64,000 nt of DNA, taken from the NCBI GenBank assembly GCA_030737875.1, contig CM060921.1, positions 401,614,192 to 401,678,191 on the forward strand, written 5' to 3'. This stretch comes from Allium sativum (Eukaryota; Streptophyta; Magnoliopsida; Asparagales; Amaryllidaceae). This document shows, one piece after another, positions 12,317 to 23,567 of this stretch. The notes below the pieces were generated by a model. It had not been told where the DNA came from. It was given only the letters and a program-made list of their open reading frames with translations, and did no database searches. The stretch's first letter is position 1; every line of letters begins with the position of its first letter. Made by a program: the position numbers and the translations under genes.

Positions 12317-12687
12317 AACCCACTAATGAGCCTTTACAAATCATCCCATTAAGGCTGTCAAACCTAGACAACCAACTTTTACACCTTAAAACAACATCTA
12401 CTCCAAATCCGTTGAGCCAAATCATTAATGTGACCACTCTACAGAAAGGGAATCATCATTTCCTTTCCAATGGCACATGTCTCAACACCTGATTCAGTCC
12501 GAGTCAAAAGTTATTCTCTGTACAAGACTGATAGGGGCAAAATGGTCACAAACAAAATTGGAAAAAATTATGGATATGTATCATATCCCCATAAGCAACA
12601 TATTAAAATATGAGAATGATCCAACCCTCAAGGAATAAAATAAAAATATTTTACGATCATCTGATTCGTAAAATGCAGGCTGTCACA
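12317..12687 (-). mobile_element. Element X: terminal fragment of a gypsy LTR
   Basis: Read on the minus strand it starts at 12687 with TGTGACAGCCTGCATTTTAC, a typical Ty3/gypsy LTR start, and is cut at 12317 by the LARD1 insertion. It shares no sequence with the copia LTR that resumes at 12688 and has no equivalent in the right copia LTR, so it is a separate insertion into that LTR. TACCG (12688-12692) is its candidate target duplication. The remainder should lie left of LARD1, outside the window. Confidence 0.65.
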
Positions 12688-14924
12688 TACCGATTCCAAC
12701 CTCCTTGATTTCATGGCTACAAGGGTCACACCGATTACTCAAACACTTCCCAAAAAATTGCAATAGCCCTAAACTCTTCAATAACACTTTGATTCAGAGA
12801 GTAATTAGAAGAAAGTGAGAAGAGAAGATGAAACGACCCGAACTTCCCCGGTCCCCGAAGAGAAGGGAAAGCGCGGATTGTTTTGAGAACACGAAAAAAC
12901 AGAACGCATACACAAGAACATTTCATTGTATACTACAACAATGCATCAGAATATAAGAATATACAGAGTATGAATGAATATTACACAGAAATATCAAAGA
13001 TTTAAATTACATTTAAATACATAGTAGCGGAAAATAATACAATACACAACTAGAAGAGATATACGGATACAAAGCTTTCCGGATATCGTTCCAGCTGTAA
13101 ACCAGGATCCTGTGAATATAAATCTGCAAAACCAAAACTACTAGCTGCCCGTGTCAAAATAGGGGCACCCAGAGTTTAGGTCAAAACAATAAACTCCGGG
13201 TCAGTCATGTGACTGGTGTGAGAACTAAAACAGTTATTAATCTTTATTTTCAAAGTTAGGTAAATCAAGGGACCACGCCGTATAACACGGAACGGGTTTC
13301 CTTCCAAGAATACCAGTGCATAAAACAACAACGCAATGCTAAATAAAGAAAAATGAAGCTATTATAAGACCCAGGTCCTATCAAACAATGCAACGCAAGC
13401 CGGGGGATAGGGTTTTTACCTTATAATAGCCAAGAATGCTTGATACGTTTAAAAGAAATCATTTGATACTATTATAAGTGTATAGTGTATAAAACAACTT
13501 CAAATCATAAGTATCAATCATAGGCGGCATGAATGCCCCATACCACTATGTCGCCATATATAGGTTATACAATCAAAATCGCAAAGTCACGTATTTGGAA
13601 ATTGGATTTTCATCTATGAACCGAGGCTAGGGATCGTCCTCTACCGATTCGAGACTGTCTAGCCCGAGTCTCAAGGACAGAACGCATCGACCCTTGGAGT
13701 GACAGGGCCGGTCCACCGATGTGGATTAGACGAAATCCTGAACACTACGTCTCTCCGCCCTTTGGGGCGTAAATGAGCCAACGAATGACTCCATCGGACC
13801 CGGATCGTCCAATCAAACCGAGGCGCCTCGCAACAGCAACAACCACACAGGTGAAAAGTATATAAATTTCAGGGCTGGTAGGTCACTGACACCACCCTAG
13901 CTAGAAAGAAACGCATGTCCTCCCTGAGGTCCTCTCTCGTTTTTGGTTCACAACCGGGGTGCGAGGCTCGCGAATCAACGCTACACAAAGCTACGCCACA
14001 AAGGCCGTGCTTTGATCACCAACCACAAGACTTTGCTTTTCAACAGAAGCCTTGATCATTTGCATCTTAGCATGCCACACAGGCAAACTATCCTATGCAA
14101 CCGATATCAGTCACACAGAATGAAATCCGATGTCAGACACACAGTCCATTTACAAGTCCGTTCTGGATCTGAACGAAACCGGAGGCACCTAGTACCCCGC
14201 ATATCCATCGATCTCCAAGTAGTCTGGACGATCACCAACTGTTTCCATCTTCTTGGGTGTACAGCCCAATCAAGATCATCAGTAATTACCCAAACGACGT
14301 GAAGACCTCCGGTCTTCGACCATCGTCTTCATCTTCGACTTATCGTCGTATCAGTTATTCAGAATGGGATAAACCCGATCTTCCCGAATAACTCGCGTAT
14401 ATTTTAAATAAGTGTTACACAAACACAACATACGCCTCATTCCAATTCATCAGTCACTAACCGTAAATTAATCAAGAGAATAATCCCCCAAATATTAACC
14501 CCGAAGGCCGAAACCAACATCAGATCAATATCCAGAAAACCATTCTGCTTGGCTAACCGACAGTTAGTTTCTAAATTTCACATTCATATGGAGAAGTTCC
14601 CATTAATTTTATCAAATATAAATTCCTTGAATTTATTCTTTAATCTTCTTTTGAATTTTGATTCAACTAGTCGGGATTAACGAACCTTACCGAAGTAATC
14701 ATTTGTTTTAATCTCCCAATCCCAACCTATTCATCCCATGAAGTAAAACTGGTAATACTTCATATCTAACACCACGGTGTTGTCGGTAAATTCGATTACC
14801 ATTTCACGTTCAAATCTAATTAAAGATTTAACTATCGCCTGGAGTAAAACTGGTGATACTCCATTCTCGATTATTTCAATCTAATTAAAGATTCATTAAA
14901 ACTCCACTTAGTTTTAATCTTTAA

Positions 14925-15190
14925 CTGGGTTAAAGAATCAGTGTCATTTAAAACACAGTTCACGATAAACCCAAAATCACATTCCATTAATTATCGGGTT
15001 AAAGAACGAGTGTTATTTAAAACACTGTCCACGATAAACCCAAAAATCAATATCAATTCAATTCCAATTAAATATTATTTAATTGGTACACTTCCTTAAA
15101 TCTAAATAAAAAACATTTAATCTTTTCTCAACTGGGTTCAAGAATAGTGTTAGTGAAGACACCATTCACGACAAACCCAAATCACATTTG
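14925..15190. repeat. Three degenerate repeats in S1
   Basis: The phrase GGGTTAAAGAA...AAAACAC...CACGATAAACCCAAA recurs three times (about 14930, 14997 and 15130). Each copy contains the inverted pair GGGTT/AACCC, so each can fold back on itself. Confidence 0.75.
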
Positions 15191-15851
15191 ATATTCAATA
15201 CAAGGCTCTAAATAGAAAATATATCGGCTTATATTCAATATCAAATTCTACGATTAACAAATGTCGTATTGGAAATAACGATATATATATCTTTCAAATT
15301 TCCATAACAACATCTGTATAATCACGAATTCCAACATCGAAATATTCCGAAGACAATTTCGATTCAAATCCACTCCAATGCAATCATTGGAACTTCTGGG
15401 TATTTTTAAAACCCTTTTCAAATTCAATTTATTTTTTTAAAAATAAATAGAATTATAATTCTAGTTCAAAACTAGTTCATTTCGATAAAAATCTATTTTT
15501 ATCTTTTCAAATATGGAGTTTTTCATCCCAATCCTTTCTAAATCATTTCTTATGATTTTACACAAATTATTACTATTTTTAATAATTTTATCCAGGCCCG
15601 TACAGTCGATTTCCATCAACGGCCATCGAACTGCACTTACAGCGACCTTTTTCAAATTTGATTTGGACATAATTCCAAATCCAACCGTTAGATTTTGAAT
15701 TTCTAATATTCATTAGAAAGCTCTTTTCGATACGAACCCAACGGTTCCGGTTACTGTAGAATCCGACAGTCGGATCTCCCGTAATGTCCGTTTGAAATAA
15801 ATGGTCGAAATTCACGAACTGCCACTGTGCGGCGCGTTCTATCCAGGCCAT

Positions 15852-15852
<1 letters not shown>

Positions 15853-15893
<41 letters not shown>
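15853..15893. repeat. (TA)n microsatellite in S1
   Basis: A nearly pure TA run with two TAATAT interruptions. Confidence 0.85.
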
Positions 15894-15897
<4 letters not shown>

Positions 15898-15949
15898 GTC
15901 GATTACCATTCAAAACGAATTTTATAAATCGTTTTAAATTTATTTTCAA

Positions 15950-16440
15950 AACGGTTTCAACTTCATATTCAATTTCAAATCAAAATTGAATACTCCAATA
16001 TAAATTCGTTTTAAATTCATTTCAAATCGATTTCAATTCAAATTGATTTCTAATTCAATTTCAGTTCATTTTCAATTAAATTTCGATTCGTATTCAATTT
16101 CAATTCGAATTCATTTCTATTCAATTTCAAATCATTTCAGTGTATTTCGAACTTGAAATCAATTCAGTTTAATTCGAATTTCAATTCACTTTAAATATAT
16201 TTCGAATTTCAATTCATTTCAATATAGTTCGAATTTCAAATCTAATCAATTTCAAATCTATTCAATATTCATTGAAGAATGAATAAAATCGATATAAATA
16301 TCGTTCACGTCAAAATGGCGTCAATCTAATCAACACGGCTTCATATATTTCTATTTTCAAATATTCTGTTTCAAATATTTCTATTTCAAATATTTTCTCT
16401 TCAAATATTTCTATTCAAATATTTCTTTTTCGAAACTGGA
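15950..16440. repeat. Low-complexity TTTCAATTCGAATT repeats in S1
   Basis: Dozens of short degenerate motifs alternate AATTTCAATTC and TTCAAATATTTCTA. On the minus strand these resemble the GAATTGAAAT wording of LARD internal and LTR regions. No coding is seen. Confidence 0.7.
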
Positions 16441-17279
16441 ATGAGGCCCAATCAATTACCATATAATGTTAATTATATGGATTTTCTACGACACATATAT
16501 ATATATCAACAACGATGAATAATCAACCATCATCCAAAGTGCATTCTACACTGTATAAGCATCAAATATAAATATTCAACGCTTATAACAGTCTGTCAAT
16601 CAATCGATCGACATACAACTAAACAATCGGGATTAGTGTACTTCAAATATCATCCCAATACCCGTGTGGGGTTTCAAACAATCAAACACAGATTTTATTT
16701 GTGCAGTTGGGCGATGTGTAAAATTTATCGTCCCAATCAATGTCCTTCAAATAGGTGTACATAAACAAACCGTCCGGTTTGTAAATGAATATTTATTTAT
16801 TCACATTCACGTTAAAAATTATATTTTTAACAATCAAATATTTTATTTTAACACATGAATTTTTATTCAGATCATTTACCAAATAAAAATGATATTTTTA
16901 TTTTTCTAACTTATTTTAGAAAATTTCGGCGGCATAACGGCACGATACTAGAAACGGGACAAGGCCTAGCCTTATCCCCGGTCTAGTGAAGGCCCACGCC
17001 ATTCACACATCAATCATATCAATTTCATTTCACCAAACAATTCAATCCAATCAAATAATCTAACTAATTTTTGCAATCAAACAAACAAGTCCATGGTCTG
17101 TGGACGATTGTGTCGGGTGCTACTAAGCACCGTCTGCATCCTAGTATATATATATAACTAGAAAAAGAAATTGAAAGGTGAGAAATTCTCACCGATAGCT
17201 ATCCAATCATCTTGACTCTTCATTTATAGAAATCTTCATCGTTCTCGCCTTTCGTCACTTTCGTCGCCCGTAGTCACTA
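16441..17279. other. Unremarkable LTR sequence in S1
   Basis: AT-rich non-coding LTR body without repeats, promoter or coding signal that I can support. Confidence 0.5.
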
Positions 17280-17900
17280 CATATATAAAAATCACACATT
17301 TTTATATTTTGATGTCTTTAAAATAAAAATCACATTTTTATTTATTCACTTCCAATTTAAAAATCATATTTTTACAAACGCTTCATACATTTAAAAATCG
17401 AATTTTCACTTCGCTATTCAATATATACAAATCGAAATTTTACTTTGCTATATGGATAAAAATTCTATTTTTACATCGTTATCATATAGATAAAGTTCTC
17501 GCCTTTTCAAATACAAAGATCAAACCTTTTCAAATATAAAGATCAATCCTTTTTTTTATTATCTATACTATATAAAAATTATATTTTTATTACCTCTACA
17601 ACATAAAGATAATATTTTTATTATCTATATATTATAAAAATCGAATTTTTATATTCTCTTTCTTAGAAAAAATCATATTTTTACATCATTTATAATATAA
17701 AAATTTCGCCTTTTAATTATAAGAATTCCTCCTTTTCTATCTTCTACCTAATAAAAATCTGAACTTTCTTTTATAGGGTAAAAATCATTTCTTTCTATAA
17801 ATGAAAATCTTATCATTATATAAATTAAAAACCATAGCATATATAAATCTTAGATTTTTAACTAATTAAAAATCAGTGTTCATAAAACAAAATAAAAGGA
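17280..17900. repeat. AAAAATCATATTTTTA repeats in S1
   Basis: About 15-20 degenerate units, each a small palindrome of the type AAAAAT...ATTTTT, spaced 25-45 bp. The pattern is analogous to minisatellite A of LARD1 but with a different unit. Confidence 0.75.
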
Positions 17901-17944
17901 TAAATAAAAATTACAAAAATCAGAGAACTTACAGTTATTTTCAA

Positions 17945-18245
17945 GAAGGGGAGGGGGTTTACTGAGCCATCGTCTGCTGTGGTCGAAGAAGGGGGCGGGA
18001 AAGCAGGGTGCGGCTTGGTGGCCACGGGTGGTGGGGTATGGTGGCTGAGAGGGGGTTGGGGTGGAGGATTAAAAGGGGGTGTCGCGTCCGATTGACGGGA
18101 GGGGGTGCGAGGTGGGGGCCATCGCGAGGTCGAGGTGGAAGGAGGAGGGGGGTATCGGAGGTGGCGGCGATCGATTGGGGGGGGGGGGGTGCGCCAGCCC
18201 CTGGCGGCGGCGACAGGGTTCCCCCCTTTCCGTCGTCTCCCTTTT
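17945..18245. repeat. GC-rich block with a 13-base G run in S1
   Basis: An island about 300 bp long, strongly purine-rich on the plus strand, including an unbroken G run at 18177-18189 and many GGG triplets. On the sense (minus) strand of S1 it is C-rich and lies just downstream of the TATA box, the same place as the GC-rich leaders of LARD1 and LARD2. Two overlapping plus-strand open frames here are antisense to the element and are not taken as genes. Confidence 0.75.
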
Positions 18246-18283
18246 TTTTGTTTCTGAGTGAATGAATAAAGGGGGGTATATGA

Positions 18284-18294
18284 GAATTTATATA
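18284..18294 (-). promoter_or_regulatory. Likely TATA box of S1
   Basis: On the minus strand TATATAAATTC precedes the C-rich leader by a few tens of bases, matching the promoter position in the other family members. Confidence 0.45.
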
Positions 18295-19286
18295 TTTTAA
18301 TATTATTTTAATTTTAATCTTTAAAAGTTACTTTAAAAATTCGAATGCATTTTTGTGCCCACCGACTGTCGTCCATAGCGTTTTACCCCCATTCCGAACA
18401 CAATGGAATATATATCGTAGGTTGATTCGATCGTTTCGATCAGTTTTCGTTGAAATCAACATATAACTCTATATATTGCATTTGAACGCGCATTTCAATT
18501 TACCGGGGTTACATACTAACTCTAAAAATTCCCAAAAAATATTTTCTAGCTTCGTATTGACGATACGGTCCTAACAAAACTAGTTTCGTCGAATTCTGAG
18601 ACCGTTTGAAAAATGGCCATTTTCCAGTCGATTAAAATCAACTAAAACTGGTCAAACGCGTTTTCCTCTGCCACGCTCACATATTGATTCGAAAAATTAT
18701 GAAATTTGGAATCTAGCAATAATTTGACACCACGGACCCAACAAAACTAGTTTCGTCGAAATCTGAGGTCGTTTGCAAAATTCCCATTTTTAAGGGCCTG
18801 AATTCCATAGCGACTATTCAGAATTTTCAACTGGACATATCTTTTGATTCCCGCTATGAAATTTCGATTTGTCGGATTCGTTGGAAAGATATTATCAATT
18901 AGATCCTAATGTTTTTGGTTTCACTAAAATCCGGATTGTTTTGCACCCGGTACTTTCAATTGAAGTTTGAAATCGAATTATCGAACTACCGCGCCATTTT
19001 CAATTCTATTATAATTATATATAATTATTTATATTCTAACGACGACGTGTATAATATATACGTTCAAATTATATTCAAAATAAATTTCTCGTTGATTTTA
19101 TTTAAAATAATTCATTTTAAATAATCAAAATTCGCTAAAATTGCCAAAATAAAAATTTTAAACTGGCCCAGATTTTCGGGTTGTTACAGAAGAAGTTTTA
19201 TGTAAATAAATTTGAATTCGGCAGAGTATAGGTGTAGAAAGGAGATGAAGATGAAAAAAAGAATTATTAAAAAATTTGAAATCATC

Positions 19287-19298
19287 CCTTATTTATAT
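19287..19298 (-). promoter_or_regulatory. TATA box of copia 3' LTR
   Basis: On the minus strand it reads ATATAAATAAGG; the intact equivalent in the 5' LTR is at 41612-41623. Confidence 0.65.
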
Positions 19299-19461
19299 GT
19301 TTTGAAAGGTTGCAACATTTCTGGAGCGTCACAAATAGTGAAATGACACTTCCTTTGAAAATCAAAGAAATGACAGTTACATGTCGACATAAGCTAAAAT
19401 GTATGTCGACATAAGCATGAGTAAAATTAAAATTTGAGCATTTTTGAAGTGTTTTGATATA

Positions 19462-19510
<49 letters not shown>

Positions 19511-20064
19511 CTGGAAATTCTTGAATTAAAACATAGTGTTGTAAATGGATATTATAAAGTAGAAAATAATCTGAAAACATAAATATAAACTATATAAACA
19601 TATTTATAAAATTATAAAGTTTAAAACTATCTAAATATAAAGTATATAAAAGTATAAATATAAAACTTATAAAACTTGATTTTGAAATCAAAAGTAAAAT
19701 AAAATAGAGAAGATAGAGATTGAAGCTGAAATTTGAAATAGAATTTGAAATCAGAAATTGAAAAAAAAAAATCAGAATTTGAATTTGAATTTGAACCTGG
19801 AATGCTATTTGGAGTCTTACATAACTAGACTCTATAACTATACTTATCTTAAACTCTTGAACTCTTGAAATCTTGAATACTCATGAGTCTTGAATCATCT
19901 CTGAATCCCGAATCTCTAATATCTTTAAACTGTACAGTCTTCTGTAATAATTCATGTATATAAATTCTGCATATATATATATATTCTAGATAAAAGCATT
20001 AGTATATGTTTTATAATCAATTAATATTGAAATAAGGTTATTGACATAAAAAGTCCATTCTCCA

Positions 20065-20361
20065 ACAATCTCCCCATTTTTGATGATGACAACCTTAGTT
20101 TATAAAATTCATACATATCATAACTATACATACCTATTGATGATGATCCTTCTAATACTCCCCCTTTCTATATGAATCCTATAAACTAATTCTATATTTT
20201 ACAATTTCTCCCCCTTTGGCATTATCAAAAAGAAATTCTAAAACTACTCCCTCTAAATCCTATAATTATCTAAATAATTCCTATATTAATATACTCCCCC
20301 TAAGCTCTAAATCTACCTAAAATAAAGTATTCCCCTTAATATTCCGTATATACTCCACCTT
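20065..20361 (-). other. Multiple polypurine tracts of the copia element
   Basis: On the minus strand the sequence next to the LTR is AAAAATGGGGAGATTGT, the primary tract. Further upstream, five or six copies of the AGGGGGAG type recur: 20157-20168, 20207-20219, 20245-20254, 20292-20303, 20330-20338 and a variant at 20352-20361. Repeated polypurine tracts before the 3' LTR are a known hallmark of Sireviruses and support that lineage independently of the protein motifs. Confidence 0.85.
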
Positions 20362-21227
20362 AATTCTTGTCTATATAATAAAGTAATAGAAAACTTATGT
20401 TATACAAAACAAGCAATACATTTAACCATTGTTTTTACAAATGATATTACATGTATATATTATACATCGAATTAACAAAAAGGAACGAAAATATATGACA
20501 AGAATCGCATCAAAACCTATATTTTATTTGTCCTTAACTATAAGAGACTTGTGGGTAGGTCAATTTGGGTAATGGAGACAAAAATCTCCATTTCTTTCAA
20601 TCATATTTCCATTATGATCGTATAGGACTTCACCCACGCACACGACTTGGTCTTCCTCGTTTGAGACTTTTTATTGTTCCTCCTCGGGTTTCTCTTCCTC
20701 CATTACCTCTTCTTCCTCTTCTTCTGGTTCCTCCTCTTCTTCCATAGGTTCAATATCATCTTCGATGATAATCGGATTAGCCTGATTATCCGTTATGAAC
20801 TTAAGAAGACTCCTTATCACTTTTCCTTGCCTATTTTGCGCTTGGCTCATTATAATTTGAAGTACTTGTATTTAAGCGAGCATTTACAGAGCGTACTCCA
20901 TCTTTTCTTCAATTTTAATGGCACGTGATAGCGTAGAACGTTGAAAAGGACTTTCGGATGGTCCAGCTGATGATTCGGGATTAATTTGGGCGTTAAAATT
21001 TGTGGAGGCAAGTGTTTATTTTAGTTTAGAGTTTAGACAGAAGCGAGAAATGAAAATGAAGAAGAAAATTCGAAGTGGAGAGTTTAAATGATTAGTATAA
21101 CTAACTTTGGTGGGAATTAATTTTAAAATTCTGGAAGTTATATGTCGACATAATGATAAATGTATGTCGACGTACTTGTCTTTCTATTATGATTTTTAAT
21201 GTTATTTATATATATTAATATATATAA
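20362..21227 (-). pseudogene. Copia 3' region with acidic coding remnant
   Basis: About 0.87 kb between RNase H and the polypurine tracts. On the minus strand a stretch around 20670-20760 encodes a run of mostly glutamate with a few Pro, Met and Val, ending in a stop; it could be the remnant of the extra 3' reading frame found in some Sireviruses, but I cannot identify it. Two more palindromes of the ATGTCGACAT type lie at 21142-21151 and 21164-21173 (the second is ATGTCGACGT). Confidence 0.4.
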
Positions 21228-21956
21228 TTATTCTAACTCACTTAGTGAACAAATTCCTAATTCTCTTCTAAATTTAGTAAATGTTGCTTCATTTAATGGT
21301 TTTGTTAATATATCTGCTATTTGTTTATCTATTTCTATAAATTCGAGTGAAATTTTCTCTTTACTTACATTATCTCTTAGAAAATGATGTCGTATATCGA
21401 TATGTTTAGTTCTTGAATGATGAGTTGGATTTTTAGAAATATTTATAGCCCTCGTATTATCGCAATACATCGGTGATTTATTTATATTTAATCCAAGATC
21501 ATTTAGAGTTTGTTGCATATATATTACTTGTGAACAAGCCAAAGCAGCAGAGATATAGTCTGCTTCATTTGTTGACAAGGATACAGTATTTTGCTTTTTA
21601 CTAAACCACGAGACCAGTGATTGTCCTAAGAAGTGACATGTCCCACTAGTACTTTTACGATCGGATTTACATCCCATATAGTCAGTGTCACAATAAGAAA
21701 CTAAGTTGAATGAATCATCCTTAGGATAAAATAATCCAAAGTATGATATATGATTTACATACCTTAGAATATGATTTACCGCTTTTAAATGTGTTTCCTT
21801 AGGTTGCGATTGATATCTTGCACAGAGACATACACTACGCATTATATCTGGTCTACTAGTGGTTATATATAGTAATGATCCTATCATTCCTTTATACAGT
21901 TTTTGATCAACGTTTTTAGATGTATCATCTTTACTTAATGCTATGTTAGTCGCCAT
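21228..21956 (-). pseudogene. pol: Copia RNase H domain (end of pol)
   Basis: An open frame of 242 codons reads as the C-terminal RT connection and RNase H of Ty1/copia. Near residues 17-30 it has the KGMIGSLLYITTSRPDI motif that follows RT. The RNase H core follows: SYCDTDYMGC (first acidic residue), RKSTSG, SWFSKKQ, STNEADYISAA (glutamate), MYCDNTRAI (aspartate) and RTKHIDIRHHF. The catalytic acids are present, so the domain could fold, but its upstream RT is destroyed and the whole element is interrupted. The frame closes at 21228, as usual for copia pol. It is the best-preserved coding block in the window. Confidence 0.92.
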
Positions 21957-22300
21957 CGGTGTTGGTCTCCCATTATTTGTTGTTAGATTATATTTATTAA
22001 TTAGATATCTTGCATATTTCTCTTGATTTATAAATATTCCATTCTTTAATTCACGGATTTTGTAAGCCTAAAAAGAATGTTAGTTCTCCCATATGACTCA
22101 TCTCGAACTCTTGGGTCATAATATCTGAAAATTCTTTATTCATCTTCTCATTTGTTGATCCGAAAATTATATTGTCAACATATATTTGTACTAATTGTAT
22201 ATCTTTACTAATTTTGTTAATAAATAAGGCATTATCTAGTTTTCCTATTTCAGAATTGGATTGTAACGAATAATTTATTAATCTATCATACTAAGCCCTA
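21957..22300 (-). pseudogene. pol: Copia reverse transcriptase, C-terminal half
   Basis: On the minus strand from 22300 the reading continues the finger/palm region from the insertion point and reaches QIYVDNIIFGSTNEKM, where the catalytic YVDD motif of copia RT has become YVDN. MGELTFFLGLQ follows, then a single-base frameshift leads to stops before the sequence resumes in frame with the RNase H. A stop codon also replaces the tryptophan expected in the APRAWYD motif next to the insertion site. Its N-terminal part is at 38997-39149, separated by S2. Confidence 0.88.
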
Positions 22301-22592
22301 TGTAACACCCTGCATTTTATGAAAATTTAATAATTAAATAATGCATATATATGCACAGACACAAATGCTTATATAAAGAATAAAATAAGGATAATGCAAA
22401 TAAAAATGTAATGCACGCATTAAAATAAAGAGAGGATAGGTTGCATGCAATCTAAATATGTTGCATGCACTAATTATGCATTAATAATAAAAGAGAAATA
22501 AAAGAAAAATATTCATGCTATAAAATATTGTAACCAACATGAAAAAGAGGAATAAGAAGTGAATAATAATTACCATTGTTCTAAGTCTTGTT

Positions 22593-22676
22593 AACAATAG
22601 CCTTAGTAGCCCAGTTGGTTAGAGCATGTGACTTGCATATAAGAGGTACAGAGTTCGATCCTCATCGTTGTCATAT
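22593..22676 (+). ncRNA. tRNA-Ala-like sequence, possible SINE head
   Basis: An A-box-like TAGCCCAGTTGGTTAGAGCA and a B-box-like GAGTTCGATCC sit at tRNA spacing around an anticodon-loop-like CTTGCAT (anticodon TGC). Stems are poorly paired, so it is not a functional tRNA. An A-rich stretch at about 22890-22920 could be the tail of a tRNA-derived SINE inserted in S2, but I find no target duplication. Confidence 0.45.
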
Positions 22677-23567
22677 TTTTGTTTTAAGGGAACGGATAAA
22701 ATAACACATGTGCATGAGAGGAAATATGTATCAACGCACATATAAGGAAAAAAATTATACATATAAGGAAGTAAAGAAAATATATGTATATATGTATGTA
22801 AGAATATATGAGTATATATATATTTGAAAATTGATACACTTTATTAACTATTAAAAAACCATACAAGAAGAAGGTTAGCATACTAACCATTACATAAACA
22901 AAAACAAAAAAAACAAAAATACAAGTAACTATAAGCCTAGACTAACATATAACAACCCATGATGAGGCTACCATCCCGCTAACGTGCAACTCTCTGCACT
23001 TCTCACGAGCCCAAAGCTCCTCATGAGCATGATCAACACCTGATCATCTCCAATAGAAGATACAATCCAGTAAAATGTTTTACTTCAATATAAGAGTCAG
23101 TATCATCTCTTCCAGTCCATAAACAAACTGCTTAGCGGTTCTTCCTATTTAATCCAAAACCATCGTCCAAGTAAACATCTTCCACTAATCAACATCCAAC
23201 CCCTTATGAAACCATAGACTAGTACAATTGGTTTCATATAAAGCATCAATATGACTAGTGATAAATCAACCCTTATATAAATATACGTGCAAAAAAAAAT
23301 ATACAAAAGATAAATTCAAAATAAGGCTACAATCAATGAAATATGGCAAGAATCAAATAACAGTGCAACACCGTTTGAATTTTGAAAACGAAACGAAAGT
23401 TGTGTGTGTATATATATATACATGTAAAATGGTCATTATAAGATTTGTATACGTATAAGAAACTTACAGGTGAATATAACAGTTAAATAAATTCCAAAAA
23501 ATTCAAACATTCGAAATTCAAACTTTTGTGCCAAAACAGCTCGTGGGACCCGGGGGTCGACACCCCT
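22677..23567 (+). other. U3 body of S2, left of the LARD2 insertion
   Basis: AT-rich non-coding LTR sequence with short TA and TG microsatellites. It ends in a GC-rich block with GGGGGTCGACACCCCT (23552-23567), which is the left half of the regulatory-looking module at 35403-35470. Confidence 0.6.

Larger units (their letters stand above)
12829..19188 (-). mobile_element. Solo LTR S1, 6.36 kb, LARD-related
   Basis: Bounded by TGAAACGACCCG and CGGGTTGTTACA with a perfect 5-bp target duplication GAAGA (12824-12828 and 19189-19193) inside the copia LTR. There is no second LTR, primer site or internal region, so this is a solo LTR left by LTR-LTR recombination. Blocks at 13160-13290, 14490-14530 and 18560-18620 match the LARD1 and LARD2 LTRs, placing it in the same family on the minus strand. 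It has no coding gene; an open frame at 13943-14302 on the opposite strand has no recognisable domain. Confidence 0.92.
12688..20064 (-). mobile_element. Copia 3' LTR, interrupted by solo LTR S1
   Basis: Segments 12688-12828 and 19194-20064 together match 41354-42326 of the 5' LTR. The outer 370 bp were displaced by insertion X. The inner end CCATTCTCCA at 20064 mirrors the TGCAGAATGG end of the other LTR. A minus-strand TATA (19287-19298) and two ATGTCGACAT palindromes (19381-19390, 19403-19412) mark U3. A (TG)n(TA)n microsatellite lies at about 19461-19507. Confidence 0.88.

Noticed and set aside
13943..14302. 119-codon plus-strand open frame in S1
   Set aside because: Antisense to the element, no recognisable domain, no second copy to test.
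18008..18265. Gly/Arg-rich open frames
   Set aside because: Produced by the purine-rich block antisense to the S1 leader; two overlapping frames with low-complexity composition.
22593..22676. Functional tRNA-Ala gene
   Set aside because: Acceptor and anticodon stems are poorly paired and no terminator follows; only the promoter boxes resemble tRNA.
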